Source: Golubevia sp. BC0850 (lineage: Eukaryota; Basidiomycota; Exobasidiomycetes; Golubeviales; Golubeviaceae). Taken from it: a stretch of DNA of 64,000 nucleotides. Below, in pieces: positions 36,592 through 48,438 of the stretch. The DNA lies in the NCBI GenBank assembly GCA_012976225.1, contig JAAVVG010000007.1:868001-932000 (forward strand). The letters are read 5' to 3'. The notes below the pieces were generated by a model. The model made no database searches, was not told where the DNA came from, and saw only the letters and a list, made by a program, of their open reading frames with translations. The position numbers and the translations under genes were made by a program. Every line of letters starts with the position of its first letter. Position 1 is the first letter of the stretch.

Positions 36592-38925
36592 TCACTTGTG
36601 GTTCTTTGGAAACACTCTGGCTTGACAGATGACACAACGGGCCGAAGATTTAGTCATCCATTCATCTATGCAGGATTTCTGAAAGAATTTTGAAGATTTC
36701 AAAGGTCAGCAAAAGGCGCTTGCCGATTGTCATTCGTCACTCATTCGCTTTCGATACTCACATGGAAGGTATGCCTACAAGGTAAAAGCCTCAAAGGCTC
36801 CATTGACTCAAACTCCTTCATCTCAACTTTGGTTTTCTGCTTCTTTGAGGCTTCATCTCTTGAAGCTCCAGTCTTCTCACCTTCCAATAGAGCTGGATCT
36901 AAACTCTGATAATCGGTGAGACAGATAGTGCAGGTAGCTTGATTTTCTGGAAGTTCTAAAACTGGATATTTCAAGCTTGAATTGAGTGGTCTAGGTCTTA
37001 ATCTGATCCTGAATTCGTTTGAGTTTGATTCGGAGATTTGGTTGGGGTTGGGGTTCGAAGATGATGTCGACGCGTCGTTTCCAACCAGCTCACTGAACTT
37101 GACTCCTCTTGTAAGTTCTTTGGAACTTCCTTCGTCTTTGTTCTGACTACTTCTAGCTTTCCTTTTGCCTTTCTTACCCATGCCGATAAGTCTTAACCTT
37201 GCTCTCTCCTCCTTGGAAAGCTCAGCTGTAGTTGAGGTTTGTATCTCACCTTTATCCTCCTCTTCTTCGATTTTATATAGCCAATGCGCATCTTGGCTGA
37301 AAGGTTTTGAGTTACTGAGGAACTCGATTTCTCTTAAAGGTTCGATTCCAAGTAAATCTATTGAGTCATTTACGAAGACCGTTTGCCTTCTTCTGGTTCT
37401 CCCTTCTTCTGCTTGTCTGACTTCATTGTTCGAGTTGATTTGATTATGCGTAATGTCAATCCCATCTTTTCTCTTCTCATCAATCTCCAAATAATAACAA
37501 AGAGGAATTAAACCTAGTTGATAATCTCGACAAGGTCCAACATTTGAGGTTCCACTATTTTCATCTACTACTTCTCTCAAAGTTTCTTCGATCTCCATCA
37601 AGTCTCTCATAAGATTAATCGGTCTAGTAGCGATTGGAGTTGAATGAAAGCCATCGATTCTTCTTCTGAGAACTCTATCTGCAAAGGTACGTTCTCTCTC
37701 TTCTTCTTCTTCCTCTTGCAATGAGTTTGAGTCGTTGGTGTGATCAGGAGAAGAAGGAACTTTGTTCCGAATTCTGAAAGGTTCGTAGACGAAACTTCTC
37801 TGACCTCTTCTTTTTCTATCTTCTCTAACTCTTCTTCTTGCTGAGGTGATTGGGAGATTGTAGATGAGGTAAATTGTCAGGGAGAGTAAAGGTGCGAAGC
37901 CCAAGTTGACGCAAGTGATGACAATGGCTCCAGTCACGAACGTTTCGTGCTCTCCATCCGATGGATCGATGAATGGAGAATAGGTTGCTCCTAGATAGAT
38001 AGCTGTCAAGAGAGATCGAATAAATGTAAGATCAGAATACGCCCCAACCAGCATCATCTTTTGAGATCAAATCTCCAGAGAATATAGAGAAGAGATTCAA
38101 CTTCTTTTGAACTTACAGATTATTATCAAAGATACTCTTGGAATCATGTTAACATAGCAGATGACTTGCATCACTTTGCTCGCTGTCGACGCTCTTTTCC
38201 AAGCGAGCTTCGCACACGCATCTCCATATGCGAAGAATGGAAGTCCAATTGCCTTGCAGAGGAAAGAAAGACCAATAAGGATTGATGGATAGTTTAGAAT
38301 TACAGTAGAGACGCACTCATATGACTGACTACTCACCAGAACAGCAAGAGAATAAAAATCACAGATGAGCGTCAGATATTGCACCCCAGCAGAGATAACC
38401 ATGACTAGTCCAGTCAATCTAGCCTGTGGTTTCTTGAAATTGGAACTCTGAAAGGCAGGGCGAAAGATGGAAGAGGTCAAATTGTAATCGATCAGCTTCG
38501 AACCTTGAAGATAGCTTCAAGGGGTGGAAAGCGACACTCACCAGCGCTTCATAGTCAGAATCTTCAACGTAATCCCAGTTGTCCAGATCATCCAATATGA
38601 CTTTCCCGGCCACCAAAGTAAAGATTCCAGTGAAAAAGAAGCTGATCAGAAATAGAAGCCAGATCCCCTGAAATCCAGCGGGTTTGAATTGATAGGCAGC
38701 TTGCCCTTCGAATCCCAGCGGTCCGGGTCCTCTCATGCTACCTTCATCTGAATCTCTAAAGTTCTTGGACTTGGATTTCTCTTCAAAAGTAGACGACTTT
38801 CTGTTTTCTATGAATTGTTGAAATCTTTGTTCTTCAAAGGCAGGGTTGTCTTTCATTTCTTTTTTGAACCAGTTGTATGGATCATCGACCTTCGAATCCT
38901 CGAGCTTTGAGTTCTTCGAGCTCAT
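36592..38925 (-). CDS. Multispanning membrane protein with C-terminal RING-H2 domain
   Basis: Five exons on the minus strand, 38925-38542, 38447-38337, 38252-38117, 38002-36762, 36678-36592; 652 residues. Hydrophobic segments occur at about residues 92-116 (WLLFLISFFFTGIFTLVAG), 138-164 (VISAGVQYLTLICDFYSLAV), 188-215 and 238-262 (GAIVITCVNLGFAPLLSLTI). An acidic and basic cytosolic stretch of about 270 residues follows, then a RING-H2 finger whose last third sits in the final exon: CTICL, then CRHTFHKSC formed across the splice, and CVIC. The Cys/His order is C3H2C3, as in E3 ubiquitin ligases. The early region suggests four to six spans, so ER, Golgi or vacuole membrane is likely. I do not recognise a named orthologue. 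Substrates unknown. Confidence 0.8.
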
Positions 38926-39807
38926 TTTATTCAGGTCAGTTTGTGGTTTATTTGTGAGGTGTTGTGTCTTGAAGGGGAGTACGATCGATTCACTCCATTC
39001 CCTCTCTCTCTCTCTTTTATACGAGAGCGCAGCTTTGGCCGTAGGCCAAGGAGATCGGGGCTGAATTATCCAGTGTGACCGCAAGATCTTCGCTCCATGA
39101 GAACTCGTTTGAGTCAAAACTATGTACGGCATGAAGAGATGCAAATCTGAAGTTGAAGGTTCAACACGACAACGTGTCGCGTGAGTGGACCCCTCCCGGA
39201 GAAGTGGAACAAAGGGTGGAGACGATTGTTCAGTAAAAGCCTTTGAGAGCTGACTTCGTCAATAATGTTCGCTCCTGTCAAGCTCTGTATCACCTGCAGT
39301 AGCACAAAAGTAGCAGTCGCAGGGAAGAAGGAGGGGTTAGGACAGAGAGAGTCGCAATTCGTGTACCAAGCTTCTAGACTGAAAACCCCAGTTTCTCCCC
39401 AAGTCTAGCCGTGACCTAAATTCGAAATTTTCTTGGGCATCTTCCTGAATCTATGATGACTTTGAATAAGAAGGGAGGATGAACTGCATAAAGTGAGAAG
39501 GAGGCATCTTTTTTCACCCCCTAGCTGAGTTTGATCTCTAAGAACGATCCTTGTCCGGCTGCCTTTGCTCTCTTAACGTTCTCTACTAATCAGGACCTCC
39601 TGTTGATCTCGACAGTCCTGATAGAAGCTGATGGAAGGAGTTGGAATCCTCTGGAAAGTTCGATTCGCAGGGTTCGTGCTTAAGTGGAGATTCTCCACTT
39701 CATCAAACCCTTTAAATGCGAAACAAAATTTTCTTTTCGTTTTTCTCACACCCAAAAGCATTTCTTTCTCTCTTTCTTCAAATCTTCAAGTCGAACTCAT
39801 CCACAAA
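38926..39807. other. Divergent intergenic region
   Basis: Upstream of the RING-H2 gene (minus) and a small gene (plus). It holds a TCTCTCTC/GAGAGA tract at 39001-39014 next to the RING gene start. No gene seen. Confidence 0.5.
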
Positions 39808-40422
39808 ATGTCTTCTGAATACCAAGGTAAAACTGATGCTCAAATCATCGAAGAACAAGCTATGTCTCTCAACGCCAAATCAGACAACCAAGATCCAACC
39901 GAAAAGTTCCAACCAAGAAACACGGTGCTTTCGGAACAGAGTGGAGTCAACGAATCAGGTGTAGGGGGGTTCGCAGGTGCTCAAGTCAACGTTGGTAGGA
40001 CTGGACAAACTGGTGGTGGAACAAACCCTCAAATCATCCCAGCTGAGGAAGGTGGTGATGCTAGATCTCAAAGACCTGGAGAGACCAGTGAAAGATTTGA
40101 GGGAGCTATGGGAGGTCAAGAACAGAGAATCAAAGAGGTGAGTCTTAGTAGAGCTTTCCTTTGCCCCGTACGTCGATGCCTCATTCCGCAGACTTACAAC
40201 TACCTCTCTCCTCCCTTCCTCCTATTTCCTCTTGTCTACTCCACTCTTCATCTCACTTCACCTTGCTGCTCTCCCGTCTCACGACTCATCCAGGCTCTCA
40301 CTTCTAACCCAGGAGCCAACACAGCTACCGAGGCTCGTCAAGAACCAGTTCCACCAACTGAAGGTCAACAACTAGAAGTCGACCAAGAGGGTACTGCTCG
40401 TCAATACGCTTTCAACTCATAA
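39808..40422 (+). CDS. Small acidic, Gln/Gly/Glu-rich protein, unknown
   Basis: Exons 39808-40137 and 40294-40422 with a standard intron (phase 0), 152 residues. It starts MSSEYQGKTDAQIIEEQAMS and ends EGTARQYAFNS. The protein is hydrophilic, without cysteine, and rich in Gln, Glu, Gly and Thr, so probably disordered. It resembles in style the small stress-induced or LEA-like proteins of basidiomycete yeasts, but I cannot name a family. The open C-rich promoter side and a C/T-rich leader before the start (39740-39790) are common in highly expressed fungal genes, which is weak evidence that this one is well expressed. Confidence 0.65.
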   Translation: MSSEYQGKTDAQIIEEQAMSLNAKSDNQDPTEKFQPRNTVLSEQSGVNESGVGGFAGAQVNVGRTGQTGGGTNPQIIPAEEGGDARSQRPGETSERFEGAMGGQEQRIKEVSLSRAFLCPVRRCLIPQTYNYLSPPFLLFPLVYSTLHLTSPCCSPVSRLIQALTSNPGANTATEARQEPVPPTEGQQLEVDQEGTARQYAFNS

Positions 40423-40878
40423 TCATCCCTTGTCAATCAACAAAACAAGAACACCGTTCTTTTTCTCAAATTCAAAATGTACATACATACACGAGTACTT
40501 CTTGCATATTCAATTCCAATTCTCGTTCATAGATTCTCCTCGCGTAAGTCTGCGTGCAAATTTCGCATGAGATTGAAGAGTGAGTCCGCTGATCGTCTGT
40601 CATTTGATTAATTTCAATTGATGTCGAAAGCGAAACAATGATTGCATATTGTACAGATAAGAAGCGTGCCAAGAGAAGGAAGTCTGGTTAGGAACGGAAG
40701 GATCGAATCAAATCGAGCTTCATCTGGACAGAATTGAAGCGAGGGCTTGCTGGTAAGGCGACGCCAGTTCGGCCACATCAGAGGAAGAAGATTCAACTGC
40801 GATGAAGGAGGAGAAAATGTGTCAAAGGAAACGGAGAACAGAGCAAAGAGGTCAGCGATCGTCAAGCGGTGAGAGAAC
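40423..40878. other. Convergent intergenic region
   Basis: 3' flanks of the small acidic-protein gene and of HIRA. Open frames on the minus strand here have no family features. No gene seen. Confidence 0.5.
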
Positions 40879-43800
40879 TCATTCGTCTAAGGGATACGAA
40901 CCTAGAATCGACAGGACTGAGCTCAGAAGTTGATGCTTTGAGGTTTTCAAGGAAAAACACAGAAGGAAAGATGTAATAGTCAGCTCTGTGGCTCTCCTTT
41001 TCTAGAACTGCAGACGACCCGTCGAAGTGGACTCACCTTTTCCAGTCCAAGCACAGTTGATTCCCATCTGTCTGTCGGTTTGCTGTTTGGAAAGAAATGG
41101 AACTCAAAGAGTCAGAATGAGCAAAGCCCTTCTCGAACCACCCGCGTCCCGCAATCTCGACTCCCCTTTCTCAACTCACCGATAAGCAGGACCCATCAAC
41201 TCTTGAATCAATTCTCTAGCTTGATTCGTCAGCTTCTTTTCGGATAAAAGAGTTACATAATCTAGTAGAAAGGCTTCGTACTCTTGAGAGCTTTCCAACA
41301 ATAAAGCTGCGTTGAGTCTAGCCTCGCAGTGCCTGACAGCAACTGCGTTTCTGAAGAGATCTCCTTTCTCTCCAGTCGGGCTCGAGGATGCAGGTTTGAT
41401 TCCAGTGCTTGCTCTAGCTTTGACCAACTTGCTAATTTCCGATTCGATGAAGCGGACGGGACGTGAGGTTGAGTCGATGGAAGAAGATACTCCGTCGATT
41501 TCCATCTGCTGAGAATCCCAGCAGTCGCTGTAGTCCATAAACCATCCTTGAGAGACACAGGTCAATGTCTGAGTTTTGGAATCGAGAGAGTAGGCCATCT
41601 CGGCCTTCGTGTGAATGATTGGTTGGCCATTGGAATGAACTCTTAACGAGACCAGATTCTCTCCTTCTCCGAGCTTGTGACCTTGAGAGAGGGAACCAGA
41701 GGAGAGGATCGAGAGGATGGAGATTGGAGGAGAAAGTTGATCTTGAGAGACTGCATTCCAACGATAGAGGATTCCAGAGGCGCTGATCGCTACCAGATAC
41801 TCTCCGTTCCCATCGACGCGGGCGCAAGGAGAGTCGAGAGAGAAGGAATTCAATCGACGACCCGAGGGAGAGTAGAGGACGAGAGTACCATCTTCCAAAG
41901 CTACAGCAGAAAAGCTCGAGGTCGTCGTGACGAGGAGACAAGGAGTGGGAGAGAAATCAAGCCAGATCGCAGACTCGTTGGAGCCGTTCTTGAAGATGAT
42001 TTCGCTCGGCGCTGTAGAGAAGAGAAAGATGGATCAAGCTTGTCAGTAGGACCAAAAATAAAAGCTGAGATTTCTGCTGGGCACTCACCTCCACCTTGGA
42101 GATTCCTTGCTTCGATCACTCCGCCATCTCCTTCTCTCGAGATCGAGCTCATGACGGGTGGTAATGCAACGGTATAAGTCTCTTCATCGTTCAGACTCTG
42201 ACCTTGAAGAGCCACGACTGGCTCTGGTCCAGCGTATCCGAAAGAAGACTTGATCTCTCTTCCCTTGGCTTGGGCAAGACGGAGAATTGGGAGATCTTCG
42301 ACCTCGTCGGCCTTGCGCTTCTGACCTCTGGAAGCAGACTGCTCGAGGATGGGATTCGTTCTCGATCCAATAGCACCAGGAACCAATCCACTTTGACGAG
42401 CCATATTTGGATCGTAAGGAGCTTGATACTGAGGATAGTTCTGTTGAGGATAGCTCTGTTGCGGTTGGGGTTGGGGTTGGGGTTGTTGCTGTTGAGGGGG
42501 TTGGTACTGCTGCTGAGCATAAGGAGGCTGGTATCCATTTGGAGCCATCGTCATCTGATTCAACTGAGAAGTGTTGTGTCCAGACTGTGCTCCCTGAACT
42601 TGGTGTTGAGTTTGAGAAGAAGGAGGAGGGACGCTGCCCCGATCAGATCCAGCAGGAGAGCTTCCCAGCTGAGTCGGTCGGATCCGTCTCTTCCCGTTCA
42701 TCGTTCTAGTAATGTCTTGATTTGGAAGATCTTCAGGACCACGAGTACTAGCCAGATTGGTGCTAGTTCCGACGAGTCCATTCTGCGAGCCGGCTGGAGT
42801 GACGTTAGAGGAAGAAGACGCAGCACCACCGCGTCGAGGTTGAAGAGTATTCGGCTTCTCTCTTGTTCCAGGAGCAAATTGAGAGGCAGGCATAGTGGAG
42901 GGTGGTCCCATCGATCCCATTGGAGGCTGTTGCATCGGAGGCATTCCAGGATAGACCATTCCAGGGTAACCAGGTTGGTACGGATACATTCCCATGGGAC
43001 TTTGAGCGTACATTCCTTGATACTGGGGTTGTTGTCCATAAGGCATATGCATCTGAGGATACATTTGAGGCTGAAACCTTGGCTGTTGCTGTGATTGAGT
43101 TTGAACCTTCGGTTTCACGACTCCAAACCTGTTCTGAGCAGCCTTGAGATCGAGGTCGGATGCGACCGGTCCTAAGATACTGGTATCGAAGCTGAAAGCA
43201 GCGATCCCTCCATCTGCAGAGCATGCGTACAACGTCAGACCATCCGAGCTCCTTGAGAGGAGAGAAAGAAGCGATGTTAGGGAACTTTTTGTTTGTGAAT
43301 CGAGAGGAGACTTCCTCAGAGACCAAAAGGAAGAAGAGACCTTGAACTCACCAACTCAAATCCATAACCCCTCTCTCGAACAAATCCTTAGCTACCAAGA
43401 CCGGTTCTCCTCTTCCTTCTTGCCAGACACTGACGCTCTGATCTTGTGATCCAAGAGCGAAGACAGTGGTAATGTTTCCAAGAGCTCCAGGTCCAGCTTT
43501 GAAAGCCTTTGGAGAATAGGCAGCCACCAAGACTGAATTCTCATGACCAACTAGATTCTGATCTGCTTTCCAGCTGGAGCGCTCGATCAATCTAGCGGTG
43601 AAGATCGGACCTGACATGGCGTTTGGTGCCAATATCTTGGAGCCATCGGGCGACCAGCTGCAATTTAGCGGAAGGGGAGAGCTTTCAGTAAAAGGAGGGA
43701 AGGAGGGAGCCAGAAGGAGAAGTTTCAACTCACGAAGGTCTCCTATAGTAAGAACTTCTAGGACTGCCTTCAAAAGGTTCGGTAATTCTGGTTTCGACTC

Positions 43801-44854
43801 CCCAATCATTAGTTCTCCAAACGATTAAACTTTTATCGTCACTTTCAGTTGCTAGATATTGACCTAGAGGATCCCAAACTACTCCTTTCACGAAACCGTT
43901 GTGAGCATCTAGCTTTCTAATCTTCTCAAAGGTATGACCAGACCAAATGTAGACAATCGAGTCTAGCCCCACAGTTGCTAAGTAATCGTCTTCAGCTGAC
44001 CAAGCTAGATCTACTACGTCTGAATCATGAGCTGGTAATCTACGATGAGGTCTCCAGTGCTCGATGTTTGGAGTCGAAGATCCGAAAGAACCGCTTCCAG
44101 CACCTCCTGTCGAGTCTAGATCCCATACAAGAGCCACCCTATCATCTGACCCTGAGGCTAAGAATCTTCCTGAGTTGGACCATCTTACTACGAGCACACT
44201 ACCTAATCGCGGAGGAAGAAGAGAGAATGGGAGATTGGAAGATGAGTTGGATCCGAGGATGACAGAGGTGTCCTTGCGGAGCATGCAGAATGTTCCCTTT
44301 AGCAGATGGGATTTCATTTTCATGTCGAGTCGGAATGCTATGCTATCCAGCTTGCAATTGGATCCAGAGAGGTGGCGATCTCTGCTTTGGCCTTAACTCG
44401 ATCTTGTCTCCCTCTTGCTCCGTCCCTGCCTTTCTACTCCAATCGTGACTTCAAGAGTTCGAAGCTTTTGTTTCTCGTTAGAGAGGTCTGCTACTTACCC
44501 GAGTGTCTCTCCAGCGTAGATAGGAGCTTATGAGCTCCATCCATCTTTTCCACCAAAGGATTCAGAATTGGCTCCGTTGCCCAGATACGAATCTTCGAAT
44601 CTACAATAGGGGAACGATGTAGATGCATGTCAGTACATATCCTGATACCTAAACATCATGGGAATTGAATTGATCAAATCCCTGTGCCCTCTTCCTAATC
44701 TGTTGCTCTCTCTCCCGCTCTTCCCTCACTCACCTAAACCACCGGTAGCCAATCTACTCCCATCAGGATGAACATGAATTGAGAAGATGGTATCTTTCTT
44801 CTTCTTCTCTTCATCTACTACGTGAGATACCCAGTCAGGTAGGATGAGACTCAT
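40879..44854 (-). CDS. HIR1: HIRA/Hir1-type histone H3-H4 chaperone subunit
   Basis: Eight exons on the minus strand, 44854-44734, 44600-44499, 44202-43734, 43657-43352, 43251-42089, 42011-41180, 41082-41037, 40935-40879; 1,031 residues with all phases closing. The start MSLILPDWVSHVVDEEKKKK and FSIHVHPDGSRLATGG are the HIRA opening. A seven-blade WD40 propeller follows (VLVVRWSNSGRFLASGSDD, HDSDVVDLAWSAEDDYLAT, HNGFVKGVVWDPLGQYLA, VMDLSWSSDGLTLYACSADG). A Pro/Gln/Tyr-rich linker (42380-43100) contains a short RMNGKRRIRP stretch like the HIRA B-domain that binds Asf1. The C-terminal Hira domain runs through WLDFSPTPCLLVTTTSS and LVLYSPSGRRLNSF to ELIQELMGPAYR. It deposits histones independently of replication and silences genes, in the nucleus. 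Confidence 0.92.
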
Positions 44855-45276
44855 CTACTTCTGGTGTCTTGTTCTGGCTGAGGAAGAGTCGTGTTGATGT
44901 GACTTGATCTTGACTCCGGTCTATTCCTGAAGAGAGATTTGAGTGGCTTTGAGTCTGTTTATCAAATTTTCACTTGTACTTGCAGGATTTTTATAGAAGT
45001 GTCGGATCGTGGACGAAGTCAAGAAGAGAGAAGTTGCTCTCGCGTTGTACTATCTCTCGAAGAAGAGTGAACTCTTTACTCTTCCACTCTGATATTTAGA
45101 GCACGATTCAAGGGAAGCAATTTCGAAGAAGATGGAGAAAAACAAATAAGAAACAAACCTAAGCGGACAAACATAAGATATCTAACGAAATCAGTCTTTC
45201 TCTCCGCTTGTAACCTCCTTCAACTAACTACTCCAACGTTTCCTCCCGATATTCGCTGAAAAGAATCACATTAACC
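44855..45276. other. Intergenic region
   Basis: Upstream of HIRA and downstream of F-box copy C (both minus). Nothing recognised. Confidence 0.5.
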
Positions 45277-46697
45277 TCAAAGAGCCCATTCTCCCTCGAC
45301 ATTCTCCCAATGCTCCAACTCTTCCCCTTCAGCTCTTCCGGCAGCTTTTCTGACCCACTCTGGCTGTTCAGCCAGCGCCTCTTCTTCCTTCCTCTTAAAT
45401 TCTTCGATCTGATCCGATGCGATGTAAAGAGCTAATTTGGAGCATTCGTAGTAGTTCCCCACCTCTTCGCCAGTCACCGAGAAGAATTGACCTTGAGAAG
45501 CCAACCGTCTTGAGATTAAAACTTGAGCTAGAAGCTCATGGCTATAGACCTGTCCTCTGTCGAGATAGAGTTGAGTGAGGACATTTAGCACCTTTGGACA
45601 GTTTGACCTTGAGGTAGTGAAGAAGAGGATCGATGGAGAAGGCTTGGCCGGGCTCGTCGACTAGAAGAAGCCGTCTTAAGTTGTTGCATGCCCGTATTGC
45701 GTTAACCAAACAGTCTGCATCGGAGTACCTTCTAGGTTCGGTCCATGAGTCGGGTGGTTCCGTGTAGGTTCCCAACTTGAGAGTCTGCATCCTCGGGTTG
45801 AAGGAAGGAAAGTTCTCCACTAATTGGTAAGGGTAGCCTGAGAACGCAGAGAGAGCGGGAGCTTCCGTTGACATCTCCCCCTCTTCTGGACGATCGTAAC
45901 CACCTTCAAGAGAATAGCTGAGAGTTCTGAGTGCAGGTAGATAGAGCTCCGGGATATCAGGTTTCATGTAACAATCGACTAGAAGATGAACAAGGCTTGT
46001 GCTACAGGCCAACAAGGGTCGGTAGAAGCCTTAACGAGCCCTGTGACCCTGATTGAAGAAATAGAAGATTTGGAGGTTTGAGACAAATTCAAGGTCTGCA
46101 GCTGTCCAAGTTCCGATAGGTCCCTCTATCCCAAACACCGCGAGTTTTCCTGACTTGCTCCGTTCCGCCTCCGGGAGAGCTCGGGTTGAGAGATTCAGTC
46201 GGACCAGGATGGGGAAGTTCCTGAAGAAAGAAATGGGATTGATAGAAGAGTAGTCATGATGACGTAAACCGCAGCCCACTCTTGTGAGTGAGGCTTTCTT
46301 TCGAGAGTCCAACCAGAGAACAGAATCTGATTCTTTCCACTTCTCCAGGGAAGGTGATTGATTGAATTGAATGGCTTGTGCGGACAAGGTTTGCTCCTAG
46401 GGCTTCGAAGAAACGAATCTCGTTGTTTCTTGACATGTTTTCAAATCCTTTCCTTGGCAAGATTTTCACATCCTTCCATCTCGATTCATCGGACAGAAGA
46501 GAGTTCCATGTTCGACTGACTCGCATAATCCTAGCCATCTCGTCTTGATTGGTGACACTGTTGACCACCATGAAGAGCGTCTCTGCTGTTAGCGAAGACA
46601 CCTCTATGCGGAGGACAGGATAGACTGTAAGGGTTGGGCGAGCGGAGAAGGTTGAGTTAGAGGTAACGTAGTAACGGAGAGAAGTTCTATGACTCAC
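45277..46697 (-). pseudogene. F-box/LRR-like gene, copy C, broken
   Basis: On the minus strand. The F-box reads LTAETLFMVVNSVTNQDEMA then IMRVSRTWNSLLSDESRWKDV. An intron at 46269-46221 (49 nt, GTTTAC...TTCTTCAG) joins KSGLR to NFPILVRLNLS with good phase, showing the family's ancestral gene structure. The frame then meets TAA at 46033-46031 inside an LRR segment and continues as LLACSTSLVHLLVDC and LPALRTLSYSLEGGY. Near 45580 the conserved KCPNLxxLYI motif is out of frame: KCP in one frame, LTQLYLDRGQVYSHELLAQ in another. A loss of about five bases explains it. The C-terminal AQVLISRRLASQ and an acidic tail are intact. One stop and one frameshift, otherwise well kept. Confidence 0.7.
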
Positions 46698-46929
46698 TAT
46701 CTACTTTCTGACCGAGGCTGTGTGCTGTAATTGAAGGAAGGAAGACGATGAGAGAAGACTCAAAGAACAAGTTGCAATCAAATCTTGCGATGAGCGAACC
46801 AAGCCCCAAGAGAATACGCGTCCACCAACATCTTGAGGCCTTAAACGATCGAGTCCCCTCTTCTAGACCATCAACTGCTCTTTCCCTTTGATCTCTTTCC
46901 TTCAAGAAGAGGCAGTCTCCTCGCGGTGG

Positions 46930-48020
46930 AGAAACCTTCCAAAGAGTCAATCACCCCTTCTGTCGTTCCAATGGTGCTCGCATCTAAAGGTCCTTCACTT
47001 CTATGCTGGTAAAGACGCAGAAAAATCCTCCAAAATGTTCCAAATCTTGGAGTTCTATAGTTCAGCTCTGATGGAGCTTACACTGGATTGTAAAATAGGA
47101 GGAACCGGATCCATCAATCTGCCGAACCTTCACACTCTTCAACTGTTTTCCGGGTCAGCTCTGGTCGCAGATTTCGGATCCTTTGAGACTCCTTATCTCA
47201 AGAAAGTGGTGACCAGCTCGAGAAATCTGGCAGAGCTTCCTGTCTTCTCTAACGTGGAAAGCCTGGGTAAGTGAGCGAGTGAGCGTGACTATCAACTCTT
47301 ACTGACGCTCTACGCCAACAGGTTCGTGTAACTCAGTTGAACACTGACAATTGCTTGATCCCCCTCCCCCCCCCACCTCCTCGTTCCTACTCTAAGGAAT
47401 CATCCTTCAGATCTACGAGGACCCGAACTATGAATACCAAGGCCATTGGGACGGAGGACCTCCAAACGTAATACTTGAGCAGGAAGAACAGCTTGTGAAG
47501 GTAATTGAGCGCTACGCTCATACTTCAACTCAGTTTCAGCTCTTAGAGGCAGGCCCAGGCCTGGGAATCCTTTCAAGCAGTCGCCTTCTCCGTTACCTGG
47601 ATCCAGATTCCTCCGGGACCAAATGTCGATATCTTCCATAATTGAGCGCTACGCTCATACTTCAACTCAGTTTCAGCTCTTAGAGGCAGGCCCAGGCCTG
47701 GGAATCCTTTCAAGCAGTCGCCTTCTCCGTTACCTGGATCCAGATTCCTCCGGGACCAAATGTCGATATCTTTCTAGACTTTTCGTGGGGGTAGAGTCCG
47801 GCTTGTTCGATCTGGGTATTCTGGCTCAAACTCTTCTATAACAGAAGCTGGGAACAAAGAGCATGTCTGTTCAAGCCTGACACTCTTTCTGAAAGAGGAT
47901 TAAATGGAGAAATTTAGACAAGAAGAGGAGAAATCACTAGCTGAAAGTCCTGAGTGGATGGGAAGAATCGGAGGAAAAGTCGAGGTTAAGGAGTGGAAAG
48001 AGGCTCCTAGGGACGAGTAG
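46930..48020 (+). pseudogene. F-box/LRR-like gene, copy D, 5'-truncated and internally duplicated
   Basis: Lacks the F-box half. The family begins at about LLSFQWCSHLKVLHFYAG and FYSSALMELTLDC, then LPNLHTLQLFSGSALV. A good intron follows NVESL (GTAAGT at 47272), rejoining at GIILQIYEDPNYEYQG. The C-terminal LLRYLDPDSSGTKCRYL segment is present twice because of a perfect 134-bp duplication (47502-47635 and 47639-47772). After the second copy come LFDLGILAQTLL, a stop, and an acidic tail (EEEKSLAESPEWMGRIGGK). It lies head to head with copy C, about 230 bp between the family-like ends. Confidence 0.65.
47502..47772 (+). repeat. Perfect 134-bp direct duplication, period 137 bp
   Basis: The segment 47502-47635 recurs without a mismatch at 47639-47772. 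The two units are separated by three bases (CCA). Both begin TAATTGAGCGCTACGCTCAT and end GTCGATATCTT. The period is not a multiple of three, so the duplication shifts the frame of the F-box relic that contains it. Identity over the full unit points to a very recent event or an assembly artefact. Confidence 0.92.
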
Positions 48021-48438
48021 AATTGAGGAGGTGAGTTCTGTTGTGATTCTTAACTCTTCGGTCTGCAGCCAGACGGCACTGTCGAGCTTCAGAGCAAGGT
48101 GAGATGTCTAGCTAACCTCTAAACTCTCTCGTCTTTTGTAGGTCAATTGAACTCAATGCCGATCTCTTCGAAATAGTCAAACCGTCCTGATTCAAGAATT
48201 ATTCCGTCCAAGATATCTTTCGGTTCCGCGTCAAGCCCAAGCGACCCCAACTCTTCTCGAGAAGACTTTGATTTGATCTCGCCAGCTACTTTGTAAAAAT
48301 CTGTCCCTCAAATTTGACTTTTGAACTTGACAATATCTCTAGGTTGTGTGTGAAGACGTATTAGTCTGAAAGGGATGCCCAGAAAAATCAACTCTCTGTT
48401 TCTATCATTGTAAAGACCGACAAGAAAAAGTCGAACTC
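48021..48438. other. Convergent intergenic region
   Basis: Between F-box copy D and MAP1. Nothing recognised. Confidence 0.5.

Noticed and set aside
42430-42500. GGTTGGGGTTGGGG repeat as a telomere-like tract
   Set aside because: It is in frame in HIRA and simply codes the Pro/Gln repeat of the linker.
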